Part shown: positions 22,192 through 32,032 of the stretch, piece by piece
How positions within the stretch are numbered: position 1 is the first letter of the stretch
Layout: each line of letters opens with the position of its first letter
Assembly: GCF_014127105.1 (NCBI RefSeq)
Contig: NZ_CP059902.1
Span: 2,451,001 to 2,515,000, forward strand
DNA: 64,000 nt
DNA from: Devosia sp. MC521
GTDB lineage: Bacteria > Pseudomonadota > Alphaproteobacteria > Rhizobiales > Devosiaceae
Direction of reading: 5' to 3'
Program-made: the position numbers and the translations under genes
The notes under the pieces: model-generated
The model's input: the letters and a program-made list of their open reading frames with translations, nothing else
Databases searched by the model: none
Told to the model about the DNA's origin: nothing

Positions 22192-23306
22192 GATGGAATT
22201 CCTTCATTCGTCTTTGGTGCAAGCCCAGCGATTTGCTCGGCAAGGTCGGCCAGTTTCTCGACAGCCTGAGGCTGACCCAAGGCTCTGGCAGCCTCAGCGG
22301 CTTGCTGTAATTTGGCAGGATTGCTGAACAGGTTCTGCAACCGAGTGGCAAGCGATTGCGGTGAGAGTGTGTCTTGCTCCATCACCCAGCCGCCGCCGCC
22401 CTCTTCGAGCACCTGGCCATTGTATTTCTGATCGCTATCAAGCGCGCCCGGCAGCGGGATCAAAATCGCTGGACGGCCAATAATGCAAAGCTCATTTACG
22501 GTGGAAGCGCCCGAGCGTCCAATCACCAAATGCGCATTGGCGATCCGCTCTGGCAAGTCGCCAATGAAGCTCGCCAGTTCCACATTGGTGCGCGATTGGC
22601 GGTAGCTTTCCGTCACACGATCAATGTCTTCTGGACGCGCCTGCTGAACAATCTGGAAACGCGAACGCAGCGCATCCGGCAAAAGCGCAATCGCCGCAGG
22701 AACCACATCGGAGGTGAAGCGCGCGCCTTGGCTGCCGCCAGTCACCACGAGCCGGATCGGACCGACAGCGTCGAGCGCGGGATAAGGTCGACCCGCTACG
22801 GCACGAACACGGTCACGCGCCGGATTACCCGTCACCACTGACGCCACTTTTTGCGCATCAGCAAATTTCGTTTTGGCAAAGCTCAGCGCCAGCGTATGCG
22901 CGAAACGGGTCAGCGCCCGGTTGGCGCGCCCCATAACCGCGTTTTGCTCGTGCAGAATGCCCGGCACACCGGCCAGCTTCGCCGCGATGAACGGCGGGAA
23001 TGTCGGATAGCCACCAAAGCCAATAACGGCGGCAGGCTTGTCCTTAGCGAAAATGCCATAGGCCTTGGCCACGCCGCGCAGAATAGTGAAACCCGCACCC
23101 GCGGCCTTCACCAAATTCGCGCCTGAAGGGGTGGCGGAGGGGACGATATGGATCGCCTTGGCCGGGAAATCCGCACCATAGGCTTCCACGCGATGGTCCG
23201 TCATCAGCTCGACGACATGACCACGGCGTTGCAGCTCTTGAGCCAGCGCCATAGCCGGGAACAGGTGCCCACCGGTCCCACCGGCAATAAGAATAAATCT
23301 GCTCAT
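22188..23306 (-). CDS. murG: UDP-GlcNAc:lipid I N-acetylglucosaminyltransferase
   Basis: 372 residues, GT28 family. The glycine loop [16 protein letters not shown], the second loop [11 protein letters not shown] and the donor-binding FIGDLPERI ... [11 protein letters not shown] segment are visible. It converts lipid I to lipid II at the cytoplasmic membrane face. ATG overlaps the ftsW stop. Confidence 0.96.
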   Translation of the reverse strand: MSRFILIAGGTGGHLFPAMALAQELQRRGHVVELMTDHRVEAYGADFPAKAIHIVPSATPSGANLVKAAGAGFTILRGVAKAYGIFAKDKPAAVIGFGGYPTFPPFIAAKLAGVPGILHEQNAVMGRANRALTRFAHTLALSFAKTKFADAQKVASVVTGNPARDRVRAVAGRPYPALDAVGPIRLVVTGGSQGARFTSDVVPAAIALLPDALRSRFQIVQQARPEDIDRVTESYRQSRTNVELASFIGDLPERIANAHLVIGRSGASTVNELCIIGRPAILIPLPGALDSDQKYNGQVLEEGGGGWVMEQDTLSPQSLATRLQNLFSNPAKLQQAAEAARALGQPQAVEKLADLAEQIAGLAPKTNEGIPS

Positions 23307-24469
23307 TCTGCGGGGGCCACCACTGCACTGCGATACGAAGGAATGCCGGTCGCCATACGCTCTTCCGGCTTGGTACGGGTCAATGCGAGCATCAGCCCCA
23401 TACCAAAGGCCACTGCGAACATGGACGTGCCGCCATAAGAGACGAATGGCAGCGTCATCCCTTTGGGTGGGATCAGGTTCAGGTTCACAGCGAGATTGAT
23501 GCCCGACTGCATCGCAAACTGCACGGCAATGGTCGATGCGGCCAATCGCGCAAACAGACTTGTCTGACGCTGCGCCGAGATCATCGCGCGGATCACGATA
23601 AAGGCGATGAGACCAACTAGGCCCATGCAGAAAAGAATACCAAACTCACCCGCTGCCGCCGAGAACACATAGTCAGCATGCGCGTCGGGAATGAGCTTTT
23701 TGGCCAGAGACTCGCCCGGACCACGTCCAAACCACCCACCTTCCAGCAGGGAATGAATGGCGCGGTCGATCTGATAGGTGTTGCCACCAGCATCAGGATT
23801 GATGAACGTATCGATACGGCGCGACACGTGCGGGAAGAACATATAGGCCCCTGCCAGCGCACTGACCGCCAGTAGCCCAAGTCCAATAATCACCCACCAG
23901 CTGATCCCGGAAAAGAACAGCAACACGGCCCAAGTAGCGACCACCAGCGCGGTCTGCCCAACGTCCGGCTGCAGCAGCAGCGCTGCCACGATCAGGACCA
24001 TGAGCCCGGCGGCCATCCAGCGCCCAGGCACGTTGCGATGGATGAGCGATTCAGAAAACAGCCACGCACTGATCACCGCGAAGGCAGGTTTGACGAATTC
24101 CGATGGCTGAATGGATTGCCCGGCGAGCGATACCCACCGGCGCGCACCCTTAACCTCGGTCCCGAAGTAGAGGGTCGCCCAGAGCAATACTGTCATCACC
24201 ACCAGCACGAAGAGCGCGCTCAAGCGTGCTTGGCGGTGAGACAGTAGAGAGGTTGCCAGCATAACTGGCACCGCCAAGACGCAGAACATGGCATGGCGGA
24301 TTACAAAGTGCCACTCATCGAGCCCGATGCGTTCGGCCACAGCAGGGCTTGCGCCAAAGCTGAGGACCATCCCACACGCCAAAAGCATAATCAGAGCGCC
24401 GAGCAGCTCGCGGTCAATCGACCACCACCATTCGGCAAGCCAAGTTTTTTCAGCACGGGAGAACATCAT
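23303..24469 (-). CDS. ftsW: SEDS peptidoglycan polymerase FtsW
   Basis: 388 residues with about ten hydrophobic segments. SEDS signatures present: SLAGQSIQPSEFVKPAF, QPDVGQTALV and the C-terminal PFVSYGGTSMFAVAFGMGL. FtsW polymerises glycan from lipid II at the septum together with FtsI. It starts 156 bases downstream of mraY, beyond a terminator, so it probably heads a sub-operon ftsW-murG-murC-ddl-ftsQ-ftsA. murD, usually directly upstream of ftsW, is not there. Confidence 0.96.
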   Translation of the reverse strand: MMFSRAEKTWLAEWWWSIDRELLGALIMLLACGMVLSFGASPAVAERIGLDEWHFVIRHAMFCVLAVPVMLATSLLSHRQARLSALFVLVVMTVLLWATLYFGTEVKGARRWVSLAGQSIQPSEFVKPAFAVISAWLFSESLIHRNVPGRWMAAGLMVLIVAALLLQPDVGQTALVVATWAVLLFFSGISWWVIIGLGLLAVSALAGAYMFFPHVSRRIDTFINPDAGGNTYQIDRAIHSLLEGGWFGRGPGESLAKKLIPDAHADYVFSAAAGEFGILFCMGLVGLIAFIVIRAMISAQRQTSLFARLAASTIAVQFAMQSGINLAVNLNLIPPKGMTLPFVSYGGTSMFAVAFGMGLMLALTRTKPEERMATGIPSYRSAVVAPAE

Positions 24470-24508
24470 CGGGAAAGCCCGGTTACGCGGTACAACTTAC
24501 CTCGATTT

Positions 24509-24526
24509 GTAACCAACGATGGTTAC
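24509..24526. promoter_or_regulatory. inverted repeat upstream of ftsW
   Basis: GTAACCA and TGGTTAC are perfect 7-base arms with a 4-base spacer, about 40 bases before the ftsW ATG and downstream of the mraY terminator. It may be an operator in an ftsW promoter; the TGGTTAC arm weakly recalls CtrA half-sites. Confidence 0.4.
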
Positions 24527-24567
24527 CGATTTGCCAAGGCATTTGCGTTTTGCAAAAGCGTGATCAG

Positions 24568-24598
24568 AAAAAAACAAGCCCCGGCGAACCGGGGCTTG
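24568..24598 (-). terminator. intrinsic terminator of mraY
   Basis: Perfect 10-bp stem CAAGCCCCGG/CCGGGGCTTG with a 4-base loop and seven T on the minus strand, 27 bases after the mraY stop and inside the division cluster. Confidence 0.9.
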
Positions 24599-24624
24599 CT
24601 TGGAATTTCAATGACTTGACCGAT

Positions 24625-25710
24625 TTAGCGGAGCTTGAGGCTCGACAGACCGATCAGCGCCAAAACAAAAGAAATGATCCAGAAGCGAATAACCACCTGA
24701 CTTTCCGTCCATCCCAGATGCTCGAAGTGGTGATGGATGGGCGCCATTCGGAAAACGCGCTTCCCTGTTAGCTTGAACGAGGTCACCTGCACGATCACAG
24801 AAACCGTCTCCAGAACGAAGAGACCACCGATGATGCAGAGGACGATTTCGTGCTTAGTCGCGACCGCGATCGTGCCCAAAGCACCACCCAAGGCGAGCGA
24901 ACCTGTGTCACCCATAAAGATCTGCGCCGGTGGCGCGTTGAACCACAGGAACCCAAGCCCCGCCCCGATTAGCGCTCCGCACACAACCGCCAATTCAGCC
25001 GTACCCGGCACGGAATTGAGGAAGAGATAGTCCGCGTAGTTCTGCGAACCAACGACATAGGCGATGAGGCCAAAGCAAGCCGCCGCCACCATCACCGGCA
25101 CAATCGCCAAACCATCGAGACCATCCGTCAAGTTCACCGAATTGCCCGCAGCAACCACGACGAAACCGCCGAACAGAATGTAGAAATAGCCAAGGTTGAT
25201 GGCGAGGTCTTTCACGAACGGGAAGACCAGCGAAGTGCCATAAGAGCCCGAAGCAAGCTGGGAAATCGCAAAGGCCGCGACGCCCCCGATCAGCGCTTCC
25301 AACAGCAAGCGCTGCTTGGACCCAAAGCCCTTGTGGCTCATGCGCTTGACCTTGAGATAGTCGTCGTAAAACCCAATCGCACCAAAGCCGATGGTTACGA
25401 ACAACACGACCCAGACATAACCATTGGTCAGGTTCGACCACAGCAGTGTTGAGATCACCGCGCCCGAAAGGATCATCAACCCGCCCATTGTCGGGGTGCC
25501 CTTTTTGGTCAGCAAGTGTCCAGCAGGACCATCTTCACGAATTGGCTGTCCACGTCCCTGCTTCAGGCGCAGCAGGGAGATCATCCCCGGGCCGAACATA
25601 AAAACGAAGAACAACGCCGTTACAACTGCTCCAGTTGTACGGAAGGTGATGTACCGGAAGACGTTGAAGGCTGACACGGAGTCGCCCAACTGGCCGAGAA
25701 AATAGAGCAT
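24625..25710 (-). CDS. mraY: phospho-N-acetylmuramoyl-pentapeptide transferase
   Basis: 361 residues, about ten membrane helices. The catalytic Asp pair is in [10 protein letters not shown], the nucleotide region in [12 protein letters not shown], and the histidine cluster in [12 protein letters not shown]. It makes lipid I from UDP-MurNAc-pentapeptide and undecaprenyl phosphate. It starts 27 bases after murF and ends at a terminator. Confidence 0.97.
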   Translation of the reverse strand: MLYFLGQLGDSVSAFNVFRYITFRTTGAVVTALFFVFMFGPGMISLLRLKQGRGQPIREDGPAGHLLTKKGTPTMGGLMILSGAVISTLLWSNLTNGYVWVVLFVTIGFGAIGFYDDYLKVKRMSHKGFGSKQRLLLEALIGGVAAFAISQLASGSYGTSLVFPFVKDLAINLGYFYILFGGFVVVAAGNSVNLTDGLDGLAIVPVMVAAACFGLIAYVVGSQNYADYLFLNSVPGTAELAVVCGALIGAGLGFLWFNAPPAQIFMGDTGSLALGGALGTIAVATKHEIVLCIIGGLFVLETVSVIVQVTSFKLTGKRVFRMAPIHHHFEHLGWTESQVVIRFWIISFVLALIGLSSLKLR

Positions 25711-25737
25711 TCTATTCCGCTATTCTTGTTGGGGATT

Positions 25738-27135
25738 TCAGCTGTTTGAGAATTTCTGTGTGATGGCGCTGACAATACGCGCCAGACCAACCCCGTTCGA
25801 TCCTTTGATCATAACTGCGTCGCCAAACGCAAGATCATCTATGATCACCTCTTGGGCTTGTTCAACACTCTGATGATGGCTGGCCACAATGCCAGCGGGC
25901 AGAGCCTGTCCGAGAGCCGCCATATGTTGTCCCACGAGATGCACGCGCGTCGCGCCCGACGCCAGTACGGCTGGTGCAAGGCCCGCGTGCAACGCGTTAG
26001 CCGTGTCACCCAATTCTCTCATATCGCCCAACACAATGACCTTGCGACCATTCGCCGGTGTTACAGAGGCGAACACATCCAAGGCAGCACCCATTGAGGC
26101 GGTATTGGCATTGTAGCTCTCGTCGATCAGCAACAGAGGCTTATCGGCTGATCCAAAATTGGTGCGCTGTCCCCGCCCCGGCTGCGCACCCAAACGCGCT
26201 AAAGTGTTCAGGGCAAAACCCGTATCGATGCCCGCGAGGTCCGCCACAATCAGCGCTGCCGTGGCGTTGACCAGCATATGCCGCCCAGCGACGCTCAGCT
26301 CAAGCGCATAGCGTTCCCCACCACGCTCCACCGTAGCCGTACTGCCGTCAGCTCTCGTCACAACATCAACGATCTGCCAATCGACACCGGCCGAAAAGCC
26401 GTAGGTGATGACCCGGGCAACGCCTGCAGCGCTTGCCGCTTGCAGCAAAATATCAATTTGTGGGTGATCAGCATTGATCACCGCCGTGCCACCGGGCTCA
26501 AGCCCGTCAAATATCTCCGCCTTAGCCAGCGCGATGTTTTCCAGCGAACCGAGATTTTCCAAATGGGCTGGCGCCACATTGGTGATCACCGCCACATGGG
26601 GGCGCACCAGCTTGCTTAACGGGCGAATTTCGTCGGGCGCGCTCATGCCCATTTCAAACACACCGAACTGCGCCGTTTCCGGCATCCGCGCCAGCATCAG
26701 CGGCACGCCCCAGTGGTTGTTAAAGCTCTTGATCGAGTAATGCGTTTCGCCCGCTGTTTCGAGGACAGTGCGAATGGCTTCTTTGGTCGTGGTCTTACCC
26801 ACGCTTCCGGTCACGCCAACGATAAACGCCCGGCTCCGCGCCCGCGCTGCCCGCGCCATGTCACGCAACCCGCCCAAGGCGTCAGCGACGACAATACGCC
26901 CCTCGCCCACGCTTTTGCCGTCTGTCACCAGAGCTGCCGCTGCGCCATTAGCGATAGCGGTATCGACAAAATCATGCCCGTCGAAGCGATCGCCCTTGAT
27001 CGCCACAAACAGGGCATCACGGCCAAGATCACGGGAGTCGATCGAGACCGAGTTGATCTCAGTCGCACTCACACCAGCCGCGCGCCCACCGGTCGCTGCG
27101 AGTATGGCATCAAGCGTAAAAAGTGGAGGGGTCAT
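25738..27135 (-). CDS. murF: UDP-MurNAc-tripeptide--D-alanyl-D-alanine ligase
   Basis: 465 residues. Mur-ligase domains in order with ATP loop VTGSVGKTTTKEAI, central FEMGMSAPDEI and C-terminal LIDESYNANTASM. It completes the UDP-MurNAc pentapeptide. A 143-base gap with a terminator-like hairpin separates it from murE, so it may also have its own promoter. Confidence 0.96.
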   Translation of the reverse strand: MTPPLFTLDAILAATGGRAAGVSATEINSVSIDSRDLGRDALFVAIKGDRFDGHDFVDTAIANGAAAALVTDGKSVGEGRIVVADALGGLRDMARAARARSRAFIVGVTGSVGKTTTKEAIRTVLETAGETHYSIKSFNNHWGVPLMLARMPETAQFGVFEMGMSAPDEIRPLSKLVRPHVAVITNVAPAHLENLGSLENIALAKAEIFDGLEPGGTAVINADHPQIDILLQAASAAGVARVITYGFSAGVDWQIVDVVTRADGSTATVERGGERYALELSVAGRHMLVNATAALIVADLAGIDTGFALNTLARLGAQPGRGQRTNFGSADKPLLLIDESYNANTASMGAALDVFASVTPANGRKVIVLGDMRELGDTANALHAGLAPAVLASGATRVHLVGQHMAALGQALPAGIVASHHQSVEQAQEVIIDDLAFGDAVMIKGSNGVGLARIVSAITQKFSNS

Positions 27136-27240
27136 GAGATTAGCTGTCGTTGAGAGAAGCGCAGTTGGTGACGCAAAAAGTCAGATCACCGTTCTATAGC
27201 GAAATTGAGGTGATGGACCACGCGTGTCACTTTCCCCCAA

Positions 27241-27270
27241 AACAATAACGCCGGACTATGAGGTCCGGCG
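27241..27270 (-). terminator. probable terminator between murE and murF
   Basis: Perfect 8-bp stem CGCCGGAC/GTCCGGCG with a 6-base loop, 8 bases after the murE stop; the minus-strand 3' side reads TTATTGTTTT. Moderately strong. Confidence 0.7.
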
Positions 27271-27278
27271 CCATCGCT

Positions 27279-28721
27279 TTAGCCCTTAATCGCTTCCAGA
27301 ACCACTTCGTGGTCCGAGAAGTGCGATTTCGTGGTTCCGATGATCTGGTAAGTTTCGTGGCCTTTGCCAGCGACCAGAAGCACGTCGCCTTTCTTGAGGC
27401 GCTTCACCGCAGCAAAGATAGCCTCACGACGATCAGCGATTTCCTCAGCGCCCTTGGCACCAACCATCACCTCAGCGCGGATCGCAGCCGCGTCTTCAGT
27501 GCGTGGATTATCGTCGGTAACGATCACTTCGTCCGCCAGACTGCTGGCGATCTCACCCATCTGCGGACGCTTGCCCTTGTCGCGATCCCCGCCACACCCA
27601 AACACCACGCGCAGCTTGTTCGGCGCGTATGGACGCAAGGTGGTCAGAGCCGTACGCAGTGCTTCGGGCTTATGCGAATAGTCCACGAAAATGGCTGCGC
27701 CATTGTGCTCGGCAACCAGTTCAAGGCGCCCAACAGCACCCACCAATTGTGGCAGCGCGGCAAACACATCCGCCTTATCAACACCCGAAGACATCGCCAG
27801 AGCAGCCGCTACCAGCGTGTTTGACACCTGGAATTCACCAGGGATTTTGAGGTGGAAGCTGACGAGTTCGCCAATATGACGGATTTCAACGCGCTGGCCA
27901 TAGCCTTCCGGCTTGATCGAAAGCAGCTCAATATAGGCGCCTTCACGACCAACGGTGAGCAATGTTGCGCTGGCCGAAAGGGCCGCGAACATAAACGCTT
28001 CGTGTTCCGGATCATCGACGTTGACGATTGCCGCGCCGCCATCAACCAGAAGCTCGGTGAACAAACGCAGCTTGGCGTTCTTATACTCTTCCATGTCAGC
28101 GTGATAATCGAGGTGATCACGGCTGAGATTGGTAAAAGCGACCGCTTCAAAGTGGATACCGTCAAGCCGGCGCTGGTCCAGACCATGGCTCGACGCTTCA
28201 AGCGCCACATGGTCAATCCCCTGCGCCTTGAGCGCGCGCATGGCCTGATGCAGCGTGCGGCTGTCGGGCGTGGTCAGAGCGCCGTCGATACGACGGTTGC
28301 TCGTCTCAATACCCAGCGTACCAATGCTTGCGCCCGGCACCCCGACTTCGTCCCAAATCTGGCGAACAAAGGAGGCAACAGAGGTCTTGCCATTCGTGCC
28401 GGTTACAGCAACCAGCATTTCTGGCTGCGGCTCAAACACACGGCTTGCCGCGCGCGCGTAGGCAGCGCGAACATCGGGAACCACGATCACTGGCACGCCC
28501 GGGTCACCCGGAGGCGTCACATCCGTCACAACAGCAAGCGCGCCGCGTTCAACCGCGTCAGCGATAAACTGATTACCGTGCACCTTAACGCCCGGCAGAG
28601 CGAAAAAGACATCGCCCGGTTCAATACGCCGGCTGTCCGAATTCAACCCGAATACGGCACCAAGACCCTTTTTCGGGCGGGCGCCAGATCCCTCGAGCAG
28701 TTGGCTAACGCTTATGGACAA
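27279..28721 (-). CDS. murE: UDP-MurNAc-L-Ala-D-Glu--meso-diaminopimelate ligase
   Basis: 480 residues. ATP loop VTGTNGKTSVASF and, toward the C-terminus, the VTDDNPRTED segment; DNPR is the signature of MurE that adds meso-diaminopimelate, so the wall is of the mDAP type. The only suitable start is TTG at 28721, with AAGGA 9 bases before it; an in-frame TGA lies just upstream. It follows ftsI by three bases. Confidence 0.95.
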   Translation of the reverse strand: MSISVSQLLEGSGARPKKGLGAVFGLNSDSRRIEPGDVFFALPGVKVHGNQFIADAVERGALAVVTDVTPPGDPGVPVIVVPDVRAAYARAASRVFEPQPEMLVAVTGTNGKTSVASFVRQIWDEVGVPGASIGTLGIETSNRRIDGALTTPDSRTLHQAMRALKAQGIDHVALEASSHGLDQRRLDGIHFEAVAFTNLSRDHLDYHADMEEYKNAKLRLFTELLVDGGAAIVNVDDPEHEAFMFAALSASATLLTVGREGAYIELLSIKPEGYGQRVEIRHIGELVSFHLKIPGEFQVSNTLVAAALAMSSGVDKADVFAALPQLVGAVGRLELVAEHNGAAIFVDYSHKPEALRTALTTLRPYAPNKLRVVFGCGGDRDKGKRPQMGEIASSLADEVIVTDDNPRTEDAAAIRAEVMVGAKGAEEIADRREAIFAAVKRLKKGDVLLVAGKGHETYQIIGTTKSHFSDHEVVLEAIKG

Positions 28722-28724
28722 CAG

Positions 28725-30461
28725 TCAAAATCCTTCTGGATAGAGCTGCCGCACTGATTGCGGAACGATCTGTTGATCCAGCAGCTCACTAAATTCTGGC
28801 GCAATACCCAGCATTGGTGCAATCCGTTGCACGATCCGGCCGGTCATATGCCCCGCATTCCAACCTGCGGTGGTGCCTGACCGTTCATTTTCTGCCTTTG
28901 GCTCATCGACCATCACGACCATAGCATAGCGGGGATTATCGAGTGGGAAGGCAGACGCGAAAAAGTTCGTCACCTTGCTCGATGAATAGCGGCCATCAAC
29001 CACTTTTTCTGCAGTACCAGTCTTCCCGCCAACGCGGTAGCCCAGCGCAAGCTTATTCATCTGCGAACCGGAACCGCCAACCGAGATTGCGTTCAACCGC
29101 ATCAAATAGCGGACGTATTCGCTGGTCTGCGCACTCACCACTGGCTCATAAAGCTTCTCTGCGTCAGCAATCGAGCGCTTGAATAGCGTTGGGGCAATGT
29201 AATTGCCGCCGTTGAGCAGAGCTGTGTGCGCCATAACCATGTGCAGCGGCGACACCGAAAGACCGTGACCGAAGGATGCCGTAGCGGCCCCCACTTCTGA
29301 GAACGACTTTGGAATGGTCGGAGAGCGCATTTCAGGCAATTCAAACTCGACGCGTTCGTCAAACTTGAGGCGGCTGAGGAAGGCGCGGAAATTGTCTTTG
29401 CCCATCGCCTGCATCACCCGGATCGTGCCGATATTAGACGAGTATTTGTAAACTTCCGGCAACGCGAGGATACGGTTTTTACCGTGGAAGTCGCTAATCG
29501 TGTACCGACCGAAGCGCACACCATAGCGCGCATCGAACTTGTCCGTGATACGGACGGTACCGGAGTCCAGCGCTCCCGCGATGGTGATGGTCTTGAAAAT
29601 CGAGCCCGGCTCAAAGATGCCCGACGTGATCCGGTTGAATGTATCTTTGACCAAGGCAGACGCGGGCTCATTCGGATTGAAGTCCGGCAACGATGCCATC
29701 GCAACAACTTCACCCGAATAGATGTCGATAATGACGCCTGCAGCCGCGATCGCCTGATAGCGCGCCATCGAATCCTGCATCTCCTGATGCAGAATATGCT
29801 GCACGCGCATGTCGACCGAGAGCTCAATTGGCGTCAGCGCATTGCCGCGCGCAAGGCCAAGCTCCTGCAACACCGAAAGGTGGTCGGTATCGACATAGCG
29901 CTCAATGCCCGCAATGCCCTGATTGTCGACATTGGTCGATCCCAGAATATGGGCCGCCTCGCTCATCGCCGGATAGAAGCGCTTGGATTCCGTGATGAAA
30001 TCAATGCCCGGAATACCCAGACGCATCACTTGCTCTTGGATGGCGGGCGTCAGTTCGCGCTGCACCCACACAAAGCCCTTTTCGCCCGTCAGTCGCTTGC
30101 GCAGCCATTCTTCATCCAGGCTTGGCAACACGGTACGGAGCTTGGAGACAGCCTCTTCAACGTCAATAATGCGGCGCGGCTCGGCGTAAAGCGAAGGCAC
30201 ACGGATATCGACCGCCATCTCCAAACCATTGCGGTCCAGAATGGGCGGGCGCGACGCCATGATCGCGTCACGCGTTTGCCCTTCGATCGATTGATCCGGC
30301 ACAACCATGCCCAGCTGAATGAGGCGACCGCCCACCAGGCCAAAGCCCATGACGACGGCCAAAATCATCCACCGAATACGCGCCTGCGTCAGGTTCCCGC
30401 GCTGCTTACGCGAGCCCTCTAACGCAATGGTCGGCGGCATTCCCTCGGCGACGATAGCCAT
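28725..30461 (-). CDS. ftsI: septal peptidoglycan transpeptidase FtsI (PBP3)
   Basis: 578 residues. Short basic cytoplasmic tail, one membrane helix (about 30-50, MILAVVMGFGLVGGRLI), PBP dimerisation domain, then the transpeptidase domain with SxxK in PGSIFKTITIAG, SxN in YKYSSNIGT and KTG in GGKTGTAEK. It cross-links septal wall in the periplasm and works with FtsW. Its ATG overlaps the ftsL stop by one base (TAATG). Confidence 0.96.
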   Translation of the reverse strand: MAIVAEGMPPTIALEGSRKQRGNLTQARIRWMILAVVMGFGLVGGRLIQLGMVVPDQSIEGQTRDAIMASRPPILDRNGLEMAVDIRVPSLYAEPRRIIDVEEAVSKLRTVLPSLDEEWLRKRLTGEKGFVWVQRELTPAIQEQVMRLGIPGIDFITESKRFYPAMSEAAHILGSTNVDNQGIAGIERYVDTDHLSVLQELGLARGNALTPIELSVDMRVQHILHQEMQDSMARYQAIAAAGVIIDIYSGEVVAMASLPDFNPNEPASALVKDTFNRITSGIFEPGSIFKTITIAGALDSGTVRITDKFDARYGVRFGRYTISDFHGKNRILALPEVYKYSSNIGTIRVMQAMGKDNFRAFLSRLKFDERVEFELPEMRSPTIPKSFSEVGAATASFGHGLSVSPLHMVMAHTALLNGGNYIAPTLFKRSIADAEKLYEPVVSAQTSEYVRYLMRLNAISVGGSGSQMNKLALGYRVGGKTGTAEKVVDGRYSSSKVTNFFASAFPLDNPRYAMVVMVDEPKAENERSGTTAGWNAGHMTGRIVQRIAPMLGIAPEFSELLDQQIVPQSVRQLYPEGF

Positions 30462-30844
30462 TATTCGGCTCCATCCAGTTCAATGATAGCGTCGATTGGA
30501 TCAACGCCTTCTGCAATTGCTTCAAACAAGGCATCCATGGATGCCGCATCGGGTTTTTCGGGGCGCATCGGCAAGGCCGCGAACGCCCCAAATTGCTCTT
30601 GCGCAACAGGGGTCAATTCGAGCTCCACCTGATGGCGCTTCACAATTGGGTCGATGTGACCGGGCTGATTGAGCACCGCCCAGTCTGCTTTGATCAGAGA
30701 GAGTTCTCCCTCCTGCTCATTGATTTTTACGGCTAACGCAGTTCGCTCAGCCGCCGTGCCTTCAATGGAAAACTTGAGCGCGTAAACGCCCGAAAGCATG
30801 GCCACCGACACAAACAGCAGGAAAATGTTGACGCTGCGGATCAT
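30461..30844 (-). CDS. ftsL: cell division protein FtsL
   Basis: 127 residues: N-terminal membrane segment (IFLLFVSVAMLSGVYAL) followed by a short coiled coil (KINEQEGELSLIKADWAVL) with the family's downstream NQP segment, then an acidic tail. FtsL links FtsI/FtsW to the divisome. Overlaps rsmH and ftsI by one base each, so it is translationally coupled on both sides. Sequence conservation in this family is low; position and topology carry the call. Confidence 0.88.
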   Translation of the reverse strand: MIRSVNIFLLFVSVAMLSGVYALKFSIEGTAAERTALAVKINEQEGELSLIKADWAVLNQPGHIDPIVKRHQVELELTPVAQEQFGAFAALPMRPEKPDAASMDALFEAIAEGVDPIDAIIELDGAE

Positions 30845-31842
30845 TACGCTTCTCGCACTTCCGGAACACCCAGACCACGCAACTGCACCGGACGCGCAGC
30901 ATCAGTGGTGCGACGCGCACTGCGCAACACAGCCGAGCGCGAGCGCGGATTGCGCGACAACTCAGCCTCGCCCGCCTTGACGGCCTTGGCGACCGGATGC
31001 CAACGCCGCGCTTCGGCCTGCACCTGCGGCAAGTGACGCGATGCGGTCGGCCCACCCTTGTCAGGGTCGAAGAAGCGCTTGACGATACGATCTTCCAACG
31101 AATGGAAGCTCACCACGGCCAGCGTCCCCTCTTCGCCCAAAAGGCGTTCGGCCGCGAACAGGCCTTCAACCAACTGGTCGAATTCGCCATTCACCGCGAT
31201 CCGCAAGGCTTGGAACGAGCGCGTTGCCGGATGCGCATCACCAGGCTTACGACCGATGGCCTTCTCAATGATCTTGGCGAGTTGCAGCGTCGTGGTAATC
31301 GGCTCGTCTTCGCGCGCGGCCACAATGAACTGGGCGATACGGCGAGACTTACGCTCTTCGCCAAACGCATAAAGCAAATTCGCCAGCGGCTCCGTTTCCA
31401 GCTCATTGACCAGATCCGCGGCACTCGTGCCTGAACTGCTCATGCGCATATCCAAAGGCCCCTCACGCATAAATGAGAAGCCTCGTTCGGCCTGATCAAG
31501 CTGCATAGACGACACGCCAATGTCGAGCACAACGCCGTCAATCGGCCCAAAGGGCGCGGCCAGCGTATCGAGAGCCGAGAATGTGCCAGCAACAAAATGG
31601 AAGGTATCGGGGAATTCAGCGCGCAACCGCTCGACATGCGGAGCAACGGTCGGGTCGCGGTCGATCCCGATGACAGTCGCGCCAGCCTGCAGCAGCGCAC
31701 GCGAATAGCCGCCTGCGCCGAACGTACCGTCGACGATTTTCATTCCCGGTGCGGGCTTCAAAGCCCAAAGCACTTCGTCCAACAAAACCGGTAGATGTGG
31801 CCCTGCTGTCACGTCTGACTCGGGCAGATTTGGCTTGCCCAT
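30844..31842 (-). CDS. rsmH: 16S rRNA (cytosine-1402-N4)-methyltransferase
   Basis: 332 residues from the ATG at 31842 (MGKPNLPESDV); a TTG at 31851 is too close to its GGAG to be preferred. Motif I is VDGTFGAGGYSRALL; SFHSLEDRIVKRF near the C-terminus is diagnostic of RsmH (MraW). It is the first gene of the division cluster here. mraZ, the usual upstream neighbour, is missing: a kinase operon diverges from this point instead. Confidence 0.95.
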   Translation of the reverse strand: MGKPNLPESDVTAGPHLPVLLDEVLWALKPAPGMKIVDGTFGAGGYSRALLQAGATVIGIDRDPTVAPHVERLRAEFPDTFHFVAGTFSALDTLAAPFGPIDGVVLDIGVSSMQLDQAERGFSFMREGPLDMRMSSSGTSAADLVNELETEPLANLLYAFGEERKSRRIAQFIVAAREDEPITTTLQLAKIIEKAIGRKPGDAHPATRSFQALRIAVNGEFDQLVEGLFAAERLLGEEGTLAVVSFHSLEDRIVKRFFDPDKGGPTASRHLPQVQAEARRWHPVAKAVKAGEAELSRNPRSRSAVLRSARRTTDAARPVQLRGLGVPEVREA

Positions 31843-31904
31843 ATTCGGCAAAACTCCATCACCGGCAAAACGCGCCGGTTACAAAAACTCATCCCCTATT
31901 TTGC

Positions 31905-31934
31905 AATGGGACCTTTAAGATTTTGTTTCCCATT
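31905..31934. promoter_or_regulatory. inverted repeat in the rsmH / kinase divergent region
   Basis: AATGGGA and TCCCATT are perfect 7-base arms with a 16-base spacer, between rsmH and the CHASE3 kinase. It could bind a dimeric regulator for the division cluster, the kinase operon or both. A second small hairpin (ACCGGC/GCCGGT, 31861-31879) lies in the rsmH leader. Confidence 0.35.
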
Positions 31935-32032
31935 CACCTGACGGCGGAACCACTCACGATCTCGTGACTTATATTCATCATTGCGCCTGTAAAATATTCA
32001 GGCGATTAAATATGTGCCTGCCGAGATTTCAG

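Noticed and set aside
31940-31970. EcfG-type promoter (GGAAC) before the CHASE3 kinase
   Set aside because: GGAAC is present but no CGTT-like -10 lies 16-17 bases downstream.
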